From: Rhodopseudomonas faecalis
GTDB taxonomy: Bacteria; Pseudomonadota; Alphaproteobacteria; Rhizobiales; Xanthobacteraceae
Reading direction: 5' to 3'
Assembly (NCBI RefSeq): GCF_003217325.1
Contig: NZ_QJTI01000024.1
Coordinates: 1 to 64,000 of the forward strand
DNA length: 64,000 nucleotides
This document shows, one piece after another, positions 7,587 through 18,577 of this stretch. Position 1 is the first letter of the stretch; each line of letters begins with the position of its first letter. The position numbers and the translations under genes are program-made. The notes under the pieces are model-generated. The model was not told where the DNA came from. It saw only the letters and a program-made list of their open reading frames with translations, and did not search any database.

Positions 7587-9023
7587 ATGATGTTGTCCCG
7601 CCGCGGGTTCTTGGCGGCCTCGGCGGCGGCCGTGCTTGTGCCGGCCTATGGTGAGCGCGCCCGTGCCGCGCCGCTGCCGCGCGAAGCCGATATCGTGGTG
7701 ATCGGCGCCGGGGCCGCCGGCATCGCCGCCGCGCGCCGCATCATCGCGGCGGGCCGCAAGGTGATCATGATCGACGCCGCGCCGCAGCTCGGCGGCCGCT
7801 GCCAGACCGATCTCAGCAGTTTTGACGTGCCCTATGATCGCGGCGCCGCCTGGCTGCACAATCCGGAAAGCAATGCGCTGGTGAAGCTGGCGCGCGGCGC
7901 CGGCCTTGATGTCGCCTCGGCGCCGCCCGGCCAGAAATTGCGGATCGGCCGCCGCAACGCCCGCCCGAGCGAGAGCGAGAATCTGCTGGTCACCCTGGTG
8001 CGCGCCAGCCGCGCGCTCGACGAGGCGGCGCGCAAAGCCGACATCGCCTGCGCGGCGGCGCTGCCGCGCGACCTCGGCGACTGGACCTCGACCGTGGAAT
8101 TTCTGCTTGGGCCCTATGCCAGCGGCAAGGACCTCAAGGACCTGTCGGCACTCGATCAGTATCGCGCGCAGGACCGCATGGCGATGGTGGCGTGCCGCCC
8201 CGGCGTCGGTGCGCTGCTCGGCAAGCTCGGCGAGGGATTGCCGGTGGCGCTGTCGACCCCGGCGCAGCGCATCGTGTGGAGCAATCGCGACGTCGCGGTC
8301 GAGACGCCGGCCGGGCGCATCAGCGCGCGCGCCGCGATCATCACGGTGTCGAGCAATGTGCTCGGCTCCGGCGCCATCAAATTCGCGCCCGAACTGCCCA
8401 AGCGCCACCTCGATGCCGCGGCCAAGCTGTCGCTCGGCAGCTATGACCGCATCGCGTTGCAGCTCGCCGGCAATCGGCTCGGCCTTGCCAAGGACGAGAT
8501 CGTGATCGAGCGCAGCTCTGATGCGCGCACCGGCTTTCTGTTCGCCAATATCGGCGGCTCGTCGCTGTGCACGGTCGATGTCGCGGGCGCGTTCGGCCGC
8601 GAGCTGGCGCAGCAGGGCGAAGCGGCGATGATCGATTTCGCCAAGGAATGGCTCGGCAAATTGTTCGGCAGCGAGGCGGTGGCCGGCGTCAAGCACGCCA
8701 GCGCCACACGCTGGAATGCCAATCCGTTGGTGCTGGGCGCGATGTCGGCGGCGCAACCGGGCGGACAATCGTCGCGCCGCGTGCTGGCCGAGCCGCTCGG
8801 CAATCTGTTTCTGGCCGGCGAGGCCACCCACGAAACGCTGTGGGGCACGGTGGAAGGCGCCTGGGACAGCGGCGAGCGGGCCGCCGATGCCGCGCTCAAG
8901 CGGCTGGGCGGGGCGAAAAGCAGCGAGCCGGAACAGCCGCCGGCACGCAAGAAGCCGGTCAAGCGCCGCCCGCCGCCCGAACCGCGTCCGTCATCGTCGG
9001 ATTTCTGGCCGGGCAGCCGCTGA
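7587..9023 (+). CDS. Tat-exported flavin-dependent amine oxidase
   Basis: 478 residues. The N-terminus is a twin-arginine signal (LSRRGFLAASAAAVL, cleavage near ARAA), predicting export as a folded flavoprotein. The dinucleotide-binding loop is VIGAGAAGIAAARR and the amine-oxidase signature GGRCQTD follows. The C-terminal FAD motif is NLFLAGEATHETLWGTVEGA. These fit the monoamine oxidase family, which oxidises amines to aldehydes with H2O2 release. The substrate is not predictable. An unusual tail of Lys/Pro/Arg (ARKKPVKRRPPPEPRPSSS) follows the catalytic domain and may bind the envelope. It stands alone, upstream of the anion transporter. Confidence 0.88.
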   Translation: MMLSRRGFLAASAAAVLVPAYGERARAAPLPREADIVVIGAGAAGIAAARRIIAAGRKVIMIDAAPQLGGRCQTDLSSFDVPYDRGAAWLHNPESNALVKLARGAGLDVASAPPGQKLRIGRRNARPSESENLLVTLVRASRALDEAARKADIACAAALPRDLGDWTSTVEFLLGPYASGKDLKDLSALDQYRAQDRMAMVACRPGVGALLGKLGEGLPVALSTPAQRIVWSNRDVAVETPAGRISARAAIITVSSNVLGSGAIKFAPELPKRHLDAAAKLSLGSYDRIALQLAGNRLGLAKDEIVIERSSDARTGFLFANIGGSSLCTVDVAGAFGRELAQQGEAAMIDFAKEWLGKLFGSEAVAGVKHASATRWNANPLVLGAMSAAQPGGQSSRRVLAEPLGNLFLAGEATHETLWGTVEGAWDSGERAADAALKRLGGAKSSEPEQPPARKKPVKRRPPPEPRPSSSDFWPGSR

Positions 9024-9149
9024 TCCACTAGCCATCCTGCCCGCGCCGTCCTGCAAACACCGGTCCTCGGCTCACCTGCATCAATCGGGCGCAGCCGGTG
9101 CTTGATCGGGGTCAAGGCCGCCGCTGTCGGCCCGGTTGATCCCTGGGCG

Positions 9150-10601
9150 ATGACAACAACGCCGTCTGCCGAGCGCAACCGCATCTTCACCATTCTGATC
9201 GGCGCGGCTCTTGCCGCCACGATGCTGGCATTGCCGGCGCCGGGCGACATGCCGGTGGCCGCGTGGCGCGTTGCGGCGGTGGCGCTGCTGATGGCAACGT
9301 GGTGGATCACCGAGGCGATCCCGATTCCGGCGACCTCGCTACTGCCGCTGGTGCTGTTTCCGCTGCTCGGCATCAATGCGCTGCGCGACGCGGCCGCGCC
9401 CTATGCCGATCCGATCATCTTTCTGTTTCTCGGCGGCTTCGTGATCGCCACCGCGATGCAGCGCTGGTCGCTGCACCGGCGCATCGGGCTGAGCGTGGTG
9501 GCGCTGGTCGGCGTGACCTCGCGGCGCTTGAGCGGCGGCCTGTTGCTGGCCACCGCATTTCTCAGCATGTGGATCTCCAATTCGGCGACCGCGATCATCA
9601 TGCTGCCGGTGGCAATATCGGTGCTGGCGCTGCTTGAGGGCGCCCACAGCGATCTCTCCGAGACCGCCCGGCGCAATCTCAAGATCGCGCTGCTGTTGTC
9701 GGTGGCCTATGGCGCCTCGATCGGCGGGCTGGCGACGCTGATCGGTACCCCGGCCAATGCGCTGCTGGCGGCTTACCTCGCGCGCGAACAGGGCATCGTG
9801 ATCGGCTTTGCACAATGGATGCTGCTTGGCCTGCCGCTGACGGTGCTGCTGCTCGGCGCGGTGTGGCTGCTCCTGAACTGGCTGTATCCGGTCGGGCGCG
9901 AGATCGGCGGCAGTGCCGGTCATTTCGTCACCGACGAACTTGCCAAGCTCGGACCCATGTCGCGGGCCGAGATCCGCGTTGCGGTGGTGTTTGTGCTCAC
10001 GGCCCTGGCTTGGATGCTGCGCCCGCTCTACGGCGCCATGATCCCGGCGCTCGATGATACGCTGATCGCGCTGATCGGAGCGCTGGCGCTGTTCCTGCTG
10101 CCGTCGGGCATGCCGGACCAGAGCCGGCTGCTGGCCTGGGAGGACACCAAGGGCCTGCCCTGGGACGTGCTGATCCTGTTCGGCAGCGGCCTTAGCCTCG
10201 CGGCGGCGATCAGCGCCTCCGGGCTGGCGCAATGGCTCGGTCAATCGATGCAGATGCTGGCCGGGCTGCCGGCGATCTGGCTGGTGGCTGCGGCGACGGT
10301 GACGATGCTGTTCCTCACCGAGCTGACCAGCAACACCGCCAGCGCCGCCACCTTCATCCCGATCACCGGCGCAATCGCCGCCGGCATCGGGCTCGATCCG
10401 CTGCTGATGACCTTGCCACTGGCGCTGGCGGCGTCCTGCGCCTTCATGATGCCGGTGGCGACACCGCCCAATGCCATCGTCTTTGCCAGCGGTCAGGTGA
10501 CGATTGCCCAGATGGCGCGTGCCGGCATCTGGGTCAATCTGATCGCCGCCGTGCTGATCGTGACGGTCTGCTATCCGCTGGGCGCGGTGCTGTTCCGATA
10601 G
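9150..10601 (+). CDS. DASS/SLC13-type sodium:anion (dicarboxylate) symporter
   Basis: 483 residues with about eleven to twelve hydrophobic segments. The paired SNT-type motifs that form the substrate and sodium sites are clear: ISNSATAIIMLPVAIS near residue 145 and ELTSNTASAATFIPITGA near residue 390. The family moves di- and tricarboxylates or sulfate across the inner membrane. The specific substrate is unknown. ATG 9150 is used; an in-frame TTG at 9102 would add 16 residues, and neither has a strong ribosome site. No adjacent metabolic genes point to a substrate. Confidence 0.88.
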   Translation: MTTTPSAERNRIFTILIGAALAATMLALPAPGDMPVAAWRVAAVALLMATWWITEAIPIPATSLLPLVLFPLLGINALRDAAAPYADPIIFLFLGGFVIATAMQRWSLHRRIGLSVVALVGVTSRRLSGGLLLATAFLSMWISNSATAIIMLPVAISVLALLEGAHSDLSETARRNLKIALLLSVAYGASIGGLATLIGTPANALLAAYLAREQGIVIGFAQWMLLGLPLTVLLLGAVWLLLNWLYPVGREIGGSAGHFVTDELAKLGPMSRAEIRVAVVFVLTALAWMLRPLYGAMIPALDDTLIALIGALALFLLPSGMPDQSRLLAWEDTKGLPWDVLILFGSGLSLAAAISASGLAQWLGQSMQMLAGLPAIWLVAAATVTMLFLTELTSNTASAATFIPITGAIAAGIGLDPLLMTLPLALAASCAFMMPVATPPNAIVFASGQVTIAQMARAGIWVNLIAAVLIVTVCYPLGAVLFR

Positions 10602-10611
10602 CGCGGGGGCG

Positions 10612-11202
10612 CTACATCAGATGCACCGCATGGGGCGCGAACAGGCCGATTGCGGTGAAGGCCAGGCCGCCGACCGCGAGCAGGCCGGAAATCCACGCCA
10701 AGGCGATCATGCCGGTGATGATGGTGGCCGAGGCCAGCACGATGCCGATCTGGAACGCGGCCGAGGCCACTTCGTAATGATGATAGCGCGCCATCGCCAG
10801 GTCGCGATCATGTTCGGCGTGTTTGGCGCGCTCGGCGAGCTGTTCAGAGCCTTCGCCGGTTTCCGGCTCGGAGCGATAGCGCTGCGCGGTCTTCTGCCAG
10901 TCGTCGATCTGCTTTTGCAGCGCCGCCTTGGCGGCTTCGTCCTGCGTCACGCCAAGGTTGAGCCGGGCGTGTTCAGCCACCGTCTGCACGGTGGTGCGGC
11001 GAATGCTCTTGGCCTGGAAAAACGCCCACAAATTGGACGCTTCGACATTCTTGGCGAGCGCTTCGGTCTGCGCGCCCTTGCCGAGCGTTTCGGAGAACGC
11101 CAGAAACAGCGCGATCACCGAAATCAGTAGCGCAATGGTCTTGTTGGAGCCCGACGCATGCTCGGCATGCTCAGCGTGCTCCATGCTTTCGTGTGCACCC
11201 AT
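10612..11202 (-). CDS. DUF4337 family membrane protein
   Basis: 196 residues. A His/Glu-rich start (MEHAEHAEHASG) precedes a first helix (TIALLISVIALFLAFSETL). A long charged, probably coiled-coil segment follows (residues 55-140, e.g. AALQKQIDDWQKTAQRYRSE). Two C-terminal helices end the protein (ALASATIITGMIALAWIS-like and LLAVGGLAFTAIGLF). This matches DUF4337, whose function is not known. The His/Glu start could bind metal. The gene ends 10 bases after the convergent anion transporter. Confidence 0.85.
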   Translation of the reverse strand: MGAHESMEHAEHAEHASGSNKTIALLISVIALFLAFSETLGKGAQTEALAKNVEASNLWAFFQAKSIRRTTVQTVAEHARLNLGVTQDEAAKAALQKQIDDWQKTAQRYRSEPETGEGSEQLAERAKHAEHDRDLAMARYHHYEVASAAFQIGIVLASATIITGMIALAWISGLLAVGGLAFTAIGLFAPHAVHLM

Positions 11203-11316
11203 CTAACTAAAATCCCCCTCCGGTATGATGCTCGGCCGGTTGTGATGAACCGGCGGCGCCGGCGCAAGTGCCCATGCGATCGTGACGACCATGTGTCGAA
11301 TCGCGGTGGCAGCCGC

Positions 11317-11345
11317 GTTGATTCGGATGGAATCAGAACCGGAGC
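11317..11345 (+). repeat. fragment of family C repeat
   Basis: The sequence gattcggatggaatcagaacc matches the central hairpin of the 106-bp family C element (ttctgat-gga-atcagaa) with one arm partly altered. Only the core is present, so this is a decayed or partial copy, lying between the DUF4337 and xerC genes. Confidence 0.5.
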
Positions 11346-11399
11346 CGGGTGTCATGGCCCGATCAATGGTCGCGACACGAGGATGCGCGAAGCGCTGCG

Positions 11400-12374
11400 T
11401 CAGGCGCGCGGATGGGCGGTGTTATAGACCTCGAGCAGCCGCTCGGAATCGATGCCGGTATAAATCTGCGTGGTCGACAGTGATGCGTGGCCCAGCAGCT
11501 CCTGGATGGCGCGCAATTCGCCGCCGCGGCTGAGCAGATGGGTGGCAAATGAATGGCGCAAGGCGTGCGGCGTGGCGCTGTCCGGCAGCCCGAGCGCGCC
11601 GCGCATCCGCTCCATGGTGAGCTGGATGATGCGCGGGTTCAGCGGACCGCCGCGGGCACCGACAAAGATCGGGCCGTCGGCCGCCAGCCGGTGCGGGCAG
11701 ATCGCGACATAATCGGCGATCAATTGCAGCACGTTCTGCAGCACCGGCACCATCCGGGTCTTGTTGCCCTTGCCGGTGACGATCAAAGTGTCGCCCTTGC
11801 CGGGCGCCGGTACGTCGCGCCGTTTTAAGCCGAGCGCCTCGGAGATGCGCAGCCCCGAGCCATAGAGCAGCGCCAAGACGGCGGCATCGCGTACCAGAAT
11901 CCAGGTGTCGCGGTCTTCGCCGGCGCGCTCGTCCGGATCGGCGAGCCGCTTGGCGCTGGCGATCTGCAACGGTTTGGGCAGGGTTTTGCCGACCTTTGGC
12001 GCGCGAATCGCCGCCAGCGGCCCGACCTTGCCCTTGCCTTCGCGCTCCAGAAACCGCGCGAATGAGCGCAGCCCGGCCAGTGCCCGCATCAAGGAGCGGC
12101 CGCCGATCGCATCGCTGCGGCGCGCGGCCATGAAGGCGCGCACATCGCCCGGCTCCATCTTGCCGAACCGTGCCAGTGAAACCCGCTCGTCCCAATGCTC
12201 CGCCAGAAAGATCAGGCACTGGCGGACGTCGCGGCTATAGGCTTCCAGCGTCTTGGGCGACAGCCGGCGCTCGGCGCGCAGATGGCCGAGCCAGCGCGTG
12301 ATCTCGATGGTGAGATCATCGCAGGCGCAGGGCAGTTCGAATGCGGCGAAGGCAGTCTGTGGGGTTTTGGCCAT
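11400..12374 (-). CDS. xerC: tyrosine recombinase XerC
   Basis: A site-specific recombinase that, with XerD, resolves chromosome dimers at dif. The N-terminal SAM-like core-binding domain spans about residues 20-105 (LGHLRAERRLSPKTLEAYSR). The catalytic domain carries the full set: Arg in GSGLRISEAL, His-x-x-Arg in HALRHSFATHLL, His in LGHASLSTTQ and the nucleophile Tyr in QIYTGID. ATG 12374 gives 324 residues starting MAKTPQTAF, the usual size. The longer open frame upstream adds no domain. It is divergent from priA. Its chromosomal setting argues for XerC rather than a mobile integrase. Confidence 0.93.
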   Translation of the reverse strand: MAKTPQTAFAAFELPCACDDLTIEITRWLGHLRAERRLSPKTLEAYSRDVRQCLIFLAEHWDERVSLARFGKMEPGDVRAFMAARRSDAIGGRSLMRALAGLRSFARFLEREGKGKVGPLAAIRAPKVGKTLPKPLQIASAKRLADPDERAGEDRDTWILVRDAAVLALLYGSGLRISEALGLKRRDVPAPGKGDTLIVTGKGNKTRMVPVLQNVLQLIADYVAICPHRLAADGPIFVGARGGPLNPRIIQLTMERMRGALGLPDSATPHALRHSFATHLLSRGGELRAIQELLGHASLSTTQIYTGIDSERLLEVYNTAHPRA

Positions 12375-12474
12375 GCTCGGCTCATGCGGTGCGGAGCGCC
12401 CGATAGCTAAAGTTATCACATCCGCTTGGTTACCTGATCGTGAAGCGCGTTTGTGCCCGCCTCTGCCCTCACCA

Positions 12475-12566
12475 TGTCATGGCCGGGCGTCGGCCCGGCC
12501 ATCCACGTCTTCGATCGTTTCGAAGCACGTAAGACGTGGATGCCCGCGACAAGCGCGGGCATGACG
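12475..12566 (+). repeat. family A repeat, copy A5
   Basis: Complete forward copy: arm 1 catggccgggcgtcggccc and arm 2 atgcccgcgacaagcgcggg. Unlike most copies it lies between divergent genes. It ends about 35 bases before the priA start, so it must sit in or near the priA promoter or leader. Confidence 0.75.
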
Positions 12567-12600
12567 GGTTAAAGGTACGGGGCCCAGGTCCGTACCATCG

Positions 12601-14796
12601 ATGCAAACCCAGCCTAGCCGATCGATCTCCTCGCCGCGCGTCGTCGACGTGCTGCTGCCGGTCGCGCTTGATCACGCTTATTCCTACCGGGTGCCGGCCG
12701 GGCGCGAGCTGCAGCCGGGCGACGTGGTCAGCGTGCCGCTCGGCGCGCGCGAGGTGATCGGCGTGGTGTGGGCCGACAACCCCAATCCCGACCCGCGGCT
12801 GCATAACCGGCTCAAGGACATTTCCGAAAAGCTCGATTTGCCGCCGCTGCGCCCGGAGCTGCGCAGCCTGGTCGATTGGGTGGCCAATTACACGCTGGCG
12901 CCGCGCGGCATGGTGCTGCGCATGACGCTGCGCATGGGCGAACTTGGCCCGGAGCGGGTGCGGCCCGGGGTGCGGCTGACCGGCCCCGCGCCGCGGCGGC
13001 TGACCCCGGCGCGGCGGCGTTTGCTCGACATTCTGGCCGATGGCCTGTTGCACGGCAAAGCCGAGGCGGCGCAGGAAGCCGGCTGTAGCCCGAGCGTCAT
13101 CGACGGCCTGGTCGATGAAGGCACGCTGACGGTGGAGCCGCTGCCGCGCCCGCCGGCGCCGCCGCCGCCCGATCCGGCGTTCGCGCAGCCGGATTTCTCG
13201 CCCGAGCAGCGCGCCGCGGCCGATCAGCTGCGCGGCCTTGCCGCCGGCGGCTTTCAGGTGGCGCTGCTCGACGGCGTCACCGGCTCCGGCAAGACCGAGG
13301 TGTATTTTGAGGCGGTCGCCGAGGTGCTGCGGCGCGGCGAGCAGGTGCTGATCCTGATGCCGGAAATCGCGCTCACCGGGCAGTTTCTCGACCGCTTTGC
13401 CGCGCGTTTCGGGGTGCGGCCGCTGGAATGGCATTCCGAGCTGACGCCGCGCACCCGGGCGCGCAATTTCGCGGCGATCACCGATGGCACGGCGCCGGTG
13501 GTGGTCGGCGCGCGTTCGGCGCTGTTCCTGCCCTATGCCCGGCTCGGGCTGATCGTGGTCGATGAGGAGCACGACCAAGCCTACAAGCAGGAAGACGGCG
13601 CCCATTATCATGCCCGCGACATGGCGGTGGTGCGCGGCTCGATCGCCAAAATTCCGGTCGTGCTGGCCTCGGCGACGCCCTCGGTGGAGACCGAGGTCAA
13701 CGCCCGCAAGGGCCGTTATCAGCGCGTGCCGCTGCCGAATCGATTCGGCGGCCAGCACATGCCGCAGATCGAGGCGATCGATCTGCGCCAGGAAGGCCCG
13801 GGCCGTGGCCGCTTCATCGCGCCGCGGCTTGCCGAACAGATCGGCTTTGCCATCGAGCGCCGCGAACAGGCGCTATTGTTCCTCAATCGCCGCGGCTATG
13901 CGCCGCTGACGCTGTGCCGGGCGTGCGGCCACCGCTTTGCCTGCACGATCTGCGACGCCTGGCTGGTCGATCACCGTTTTCGGCAGCGGCTGGTCTGCCA
14001 CCATTGCGGCTTTTCGATTCCGCGGCCGCAAAGCTGTCCGCATTGCGCGGCGGAAAACTCGCTGGTGGCGGTCGGGCCGGGCGTGGAGCGGCTGCAGGAG
14101 GAGGCGGCTTCGCTGTTTCCGCAGGCGCGCACCATGGTGTTGTCCTCCGACCTGATCTCCTCGATCGAGACCATGCGCAGCGAACTCAATGAGATCGCCG
14201 AAGGGCGGGTCGATATCATCATCGGCACGCAGCTCGTCGCCAAGGGCCATAATTTTCCGCGGCTCAATCTGGTCGGGGTGGTCGATGCCGATCTTGGCCT
14301 TGGCAATGGCGATCCGCGTGCCGCCGAGCGCACCTTTCAATTGCTGAACCAGGTGATCGGCCGCGCCGGCCGCGAACAGGGCCGCGGCGTCGGCTTTTTG
14401 CAGACCCATCAGCCCGAACATCCGGTGATGAAGGCGCTGGTCGCCTGCGACCGCGCGGCGTTTTACGCCAGCGAAATCGAGATGCGCGAACGCACGGGCT
14501 ATCCGCCGTTCGGGCGGCTGGCGAGCCTGATCATCTCGGCCGGTGATCGGCCGACCGCGGAAGGTTTTGCCCGCAAGCTGGTGGCGCTGGCGCCGATCGA
14601 TGAGCGCATCAAGCTGCTGGGACCGGCCGAGGCGCCGTTGGCGGTGATCAAGGGGCGCTATCGTTTCCGGCTGCTGCTCAAGGCGCCGCGCAATGTCGAT
14701 CTGTCCGGCTATCTGCGGCACTGGCTGGCGGCTGCGCCCAAGGTCTCGGGCACGCTCAAGCTGGAAGTCGACGTTGATCCGCAGAGTTTTCTGTAG
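12601..14796 (+). CDS. priA: primosomal replication restart helicase PriA
   Basis: Recognises stalled forks and reloads the replisome. The 731 residues show the N-terminal 3'BD-like domain (VVDVLLPVALDHAYSYRVP), helicase Walker A DGVTGSGKTEVY near residue 225, and the DEEH box in VVDEEHDQAYKQEDG. Zinc-binding cysteines lie around residues 439-480 (CRACGHRFACTIC, CHHCGF, CPHC). Helicase motifs V-VI are in IIGTQLVAKGHNFPRLNLV and QVIGRAGREQGRG. The frame starts at the ATG used here. It is divergent from xerC, with a family A repeat in the shared upstream region. It is followed by convergent repeats A6 and C1. Confidence 0.97.
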   Translation: MQTQPSRSISSPRVVDVLLPVALDHAYSYRVPAGRELQPGDVVSVPLGAREVIGVVWADNPNPDPRLHNRLKDISEKLDLPPLRPELRSLVDWVANYTLAPRGMVLRMTLRMGELGPERVRPGVRLTGPAPRRLTPARRRLLDILADGLLHGKAEAAQEAGCSPSVIDGLVDEGTLTVEPLPRPPAPPPPDPAFAQPDFSPEQRAAADQLRGLAAGGFQVALLDGVTGSGKTEVYFEAVAEVLRRGEQVLILMPEIALTGQFLDRFAARFGVRPLEWHSELTPRTRARNFAAITDGTAPVVVGARSALFLPYARLGLIVVDEEHDQAYKQEDGAHYHARDMAVVRGSIAKIPVVLASATPSVETEVNARKGRYQRVPLPNRFGGQHMPQIEAIDLRQEGPGRGRFIAPRLAEQIGFAIERREQALLFLNRRGYAPLTLCRACGHRFACTICDAWLVDHRFRQRLVCHHCGFSIPRPQSCPHCAAENSLVAVGPGVERLQEEAASLFPQARTMVLSSDLISSIETMRSELNEIAEGRVDIIIGTQLVAKGHNFPRLNLVGVVDADLGLGNGDPRAAERTFQLLNQVIGRAGREQGRGVGFLQTHQPEHPVMKALVACDRAAFYASEIEMRERTGYPPFGRLASLIISAGDRPTAEGFARKLVALAPIDERIKLLGPAEAPLAVIKGRYRFRLLLKAPRNVDLSGYLRHWLAAAPKVSGTLKLEVDVDPQSFL

Positions 14797-14849
14797 TTGC
14801 TCTGTAGTATTCCCAGACAATCGCGTGGGGTAGCAACGTCGCCCCCCCG

Positions 14850-14940
14850 CGTCATGGCCGGGCTCGTCCCGGCAGTCTACGTCTTTGTACCTGCTCGTAA
14901 TTTCAAGGCGTGGATGCCCGCGACAAGCGCGGGCATGACG
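14850..14940 (+). repeat. family A repeat, copy A6
   Basis: Forward copy in the 3' region of priA. Arm 1 is slightly damaged (ggccgggctcgtcccggcag) and the second cacgtctt reads ctacgtctt. Arm 2 (tgcccgcgacaagcgcgggc) is intact. It is directly followed by family C copy C1. Confidence 0.75.
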
Positions 14941-14948
14941 GTGTTGAT

Positions 14949-15054
14949 CTAGAGCTTTTTCGGTTCTGATGGAATCAGAACCGAAGCTCTAACTTTATGT
15001 TCCGACGCGTTTTCTTCACGCGAACCGGGATCCACTTCGCTCGAAAACGCTATA
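14949..15054 (+). repeat. family C repeat, copy C1 (106 bp)
   Basis: Two stem-loops in tandem. The first has a perfect 12-bp stem with a 3-base loop (ttcggttctgat gga atcagaaccgaa), framed by agagc/gctct. The second is framed by gcgttttc and gaaaacgc. The minus-strand copy at 26726-26831 is the same length with six differences by eye. An open frame ending in VRASVLIPSEPKKL crosses both copies and is repeat-derived. Confidence 0.8.
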
Positions 15055-15066
15055 GTTGCGCAAAGT

Positions 15067-15101
15067 AAAAGCCTGTCACCGCGGCGCGGCGACAGGCTTT
15101 T
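15067..15101 (-). terminator. rho-independent terminator for the rlpA-like gene
   Basis: An 11-bp stem aaaagcctgtc / gacaggctttt around a GC-rich loop. It lies about 80 bases beyond the stop of the leftward rlpA-like gene and ends in T residues on the minus strand. Confidence 0.7.
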
Positions 15102-15181
15102 AGCGTCACATGCCAAGCGGCATGCCCGTCCCAGACCCATCAATCATTGAACGGTAGCGGCGATGCCGCGCGCGTAATCCT

Positions 15182-15658
15182 TTACTGGACTTCCGCGTAG
15201 ACCCGGCCGACCCCGCGGCTGGTCAGACCGATCGCGCGAGCGGCGCCGGTCGAGAGATCCAAAACACGGCCGCGAATGAAGGGGCCGCGATCGTTGATGG
15301 TGACAACCACGCTGCGTTCGCCATGGGTGACCCGCAGCCGGGTTCCGAACGGCAGCGTGCGGTGGGCCGCAGTCATCGCGCTCGGGTTCATGCGTTGGCC
15401 GGAAGCGGTGCGGCTGCCGGATTCGTTGCCGTAATACGACGCCATGCCCGAGAAGCTGTGGCCCGAGCTCTGGCCGTTCAGTGAAGCGTTGGCAGAACGC
15501 CAGGCATCGCCGGCGTGGTGGTGGTTATGGCGATGGTGTCGGGATTTGGCCGAGGCTTCGGTCAGTCCCCCGCCGAGAAAGACAGAGGCGACGATCATTG
15601 CCAGAGCCGTACTCGGCCGGCTCATGATGCGCGGCGCCGGTGTTTTCAATCGAACCAT
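15182..15658 (-). CDS. rlpA: RlpA-like double-psi beta-barrel protein
   Basis: A 158-residue exported protein. A signal peptide runs to about residue 38 (ALAMIVASVFLGGGL, then ASAKS). A His-rich linker follows (KSRHHRHNHHHAGD), then the RlpA barrel: GMASYYGNESGSRTASGQRM, the LPFGTRLRV strand, and NDRGPFIRGRVLDLS with its conserved aspartates. RlpA proteins cleave peptidoglycan strands lacking stem peptides and sit at the septum or poles. There is no lipobox cysteine and no SPOR domain, so it is a short, soluble periplasmic form. The His-rich linker could bind metal. AAGGATAGG precedes the start. Confidence 0.85.
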   Translation of the reverse strand: MVRLKTPAPRIMSRPSTALAMIVASVFLGGGLTEASAKSRHHRHNHHHAGDAWRSANASLNGQSSGHSFSGMASYYGNESGSRTASGQRMNPSAMTAAHRTLPFGTRLRVTHGERSVVVTINDRGPFIRGRVLDLSTGAARAIGLTSRGVGRVYAEVQ

Positions 15659-16366
15659 ATCCTATCCTTAAACAAAGAGTATTTGCCATATATGTGGCAA
15701 GTGGAACCCCCGTCCCTACTCCCGTGTTGAATGGGTGGCGTTGTAATCAGGCTGAATATTGACGGTCAACCCGCCAGAAACGCGCCTGAAAAATTTTTTG
15801 ATCTAGCTCAATAATCGACTCATCTTGATATTAACAGATTTATTACTATATCTATTCTTGAGACGACGCTCGAATACTGATGTTCGAAGTTTTCGCCGGA
15901 ACGGGGTGGCGCGCGCGCAAGTAATCGGCGCCAACAGTGATTCGGTTGAAGTGTCAGCCGGGATTCAATTGCAAATAGCCAAGCTGCCCGCTGGCGGCGG
16001 TCTGCCATGTGCTGAGCGCGGCCATTTTTGAGGGGCGTTCGGGTCTGTCCGGGCCGTCACTGCCGGCACTCGGTTCCAATCGCTGTTGTCGCAGGGGTGT
16101 CGAGCGGGGTCGGGGAGCTCGCCGGCGGCTCCAAAAAAGTCGTCACGGCGGCGATAAGACCCAGCAGCAAGGCGCCCGGATTGGTTGCCATCGTGTTGCA
16201 CCTGTGCGCGCGCTATGTTAGCAAAGCCGCGATTTTTAAGGGGCCGGCCCACCCGTGCTGGCCTGCAATCGAAGTTCAGCTTGAATTCCAGGGGCTTAAT
16301 CGCTCGGCGCCAAATGTGGCGACGGTTTCTTCCTTGCGAATTTGACTGCATATAAAGAGCGTCGCC
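15659..16366. other. 708-base gene-free region between rlpA and atpH
   Basis: No convincing gene is found; short frames here have no start signal or family features. Three things are visible. At 15683-15700 an inverted repeat ttgcca/tggcaa lies in the rlpA leader. At 15785-15860 there is an AT-rich patch, rare in this GC-rich window, containing TTGATA (15825) and TATATC (15847) 16 bases apart, a plausible rightward sigma-70 promoter. The last 100 bases lead into atpH. An unannotated small RNA or a long atp leader would fit but is not shown. Confidence 0.5.
15825..15852 (+). promoter_or_regulatory. candidate sigma-70 promoter
   Basis: TTGATA, 16 bases, then TATATC inside an AT-rich patch. It points toward the atp operon, whose first codon is about 515 bases downstream. 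It could drive the operon with a long leader, or a separate small transcript. Inferred from sequence only. Confidence 0.3.
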
Positions 16367-18459
<2,093 letters not shown>

Positions 18460-18464
18460 TACTA

Positions 18465-18577
18465 GCCTCCCCCGCTTGCGGGGGAGGTCGACCGGCACAG
18501 CCGGTTGGGTTGGGAGACGGCTCCGTGCGCGCGGCAGCTCCCACCCCGGCCCTCCTCCGCAGGCGGGGGAGGGGGTC
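18465..18577. repeat. family B repeat variant, copy B3, inside the atp operon
   Basis: Begins cctcccccgcttgcggggga and ends cgcaggcgggggagggggtc, with an inner ccggcacagccgg hairpin and ttgggttgggag / ctcccaccccgg arms. The whole unit can fold back on itself. It lies between the atpA stop and the atpG start, ending 27 bases before atpG, so it is transcribed as part of the operon mRNA if the operon is contiguous. Confidence 0.75.

Noticed and set aside
11400-12374. Tyrosine recombinase as a mobile-element integrase
   Set aside because: Size, sequence and neighbour priA fit chromosomal XerC; no att site, tRNA or cargo genes are seen.
12469-13758. 429-codon minus-strand frame opposite priA
   Set aside because: Shadow of the priA N-terminal half; arginine-rich with no domain.
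14949-15143. Minus-strand 64-residue frame ending VRASVLIPSEPKKL, recurring on the plus strand at 26634-26831
   Set aside because: The similarity comes from the two family C repeat copies, not from homologous proteins; no ribosome site.
16028-16345. 105-codon frame upstream of atpH
   Set aside because: No ribosome site, composition typical of chance frames in GC-rich DNA, no motif.
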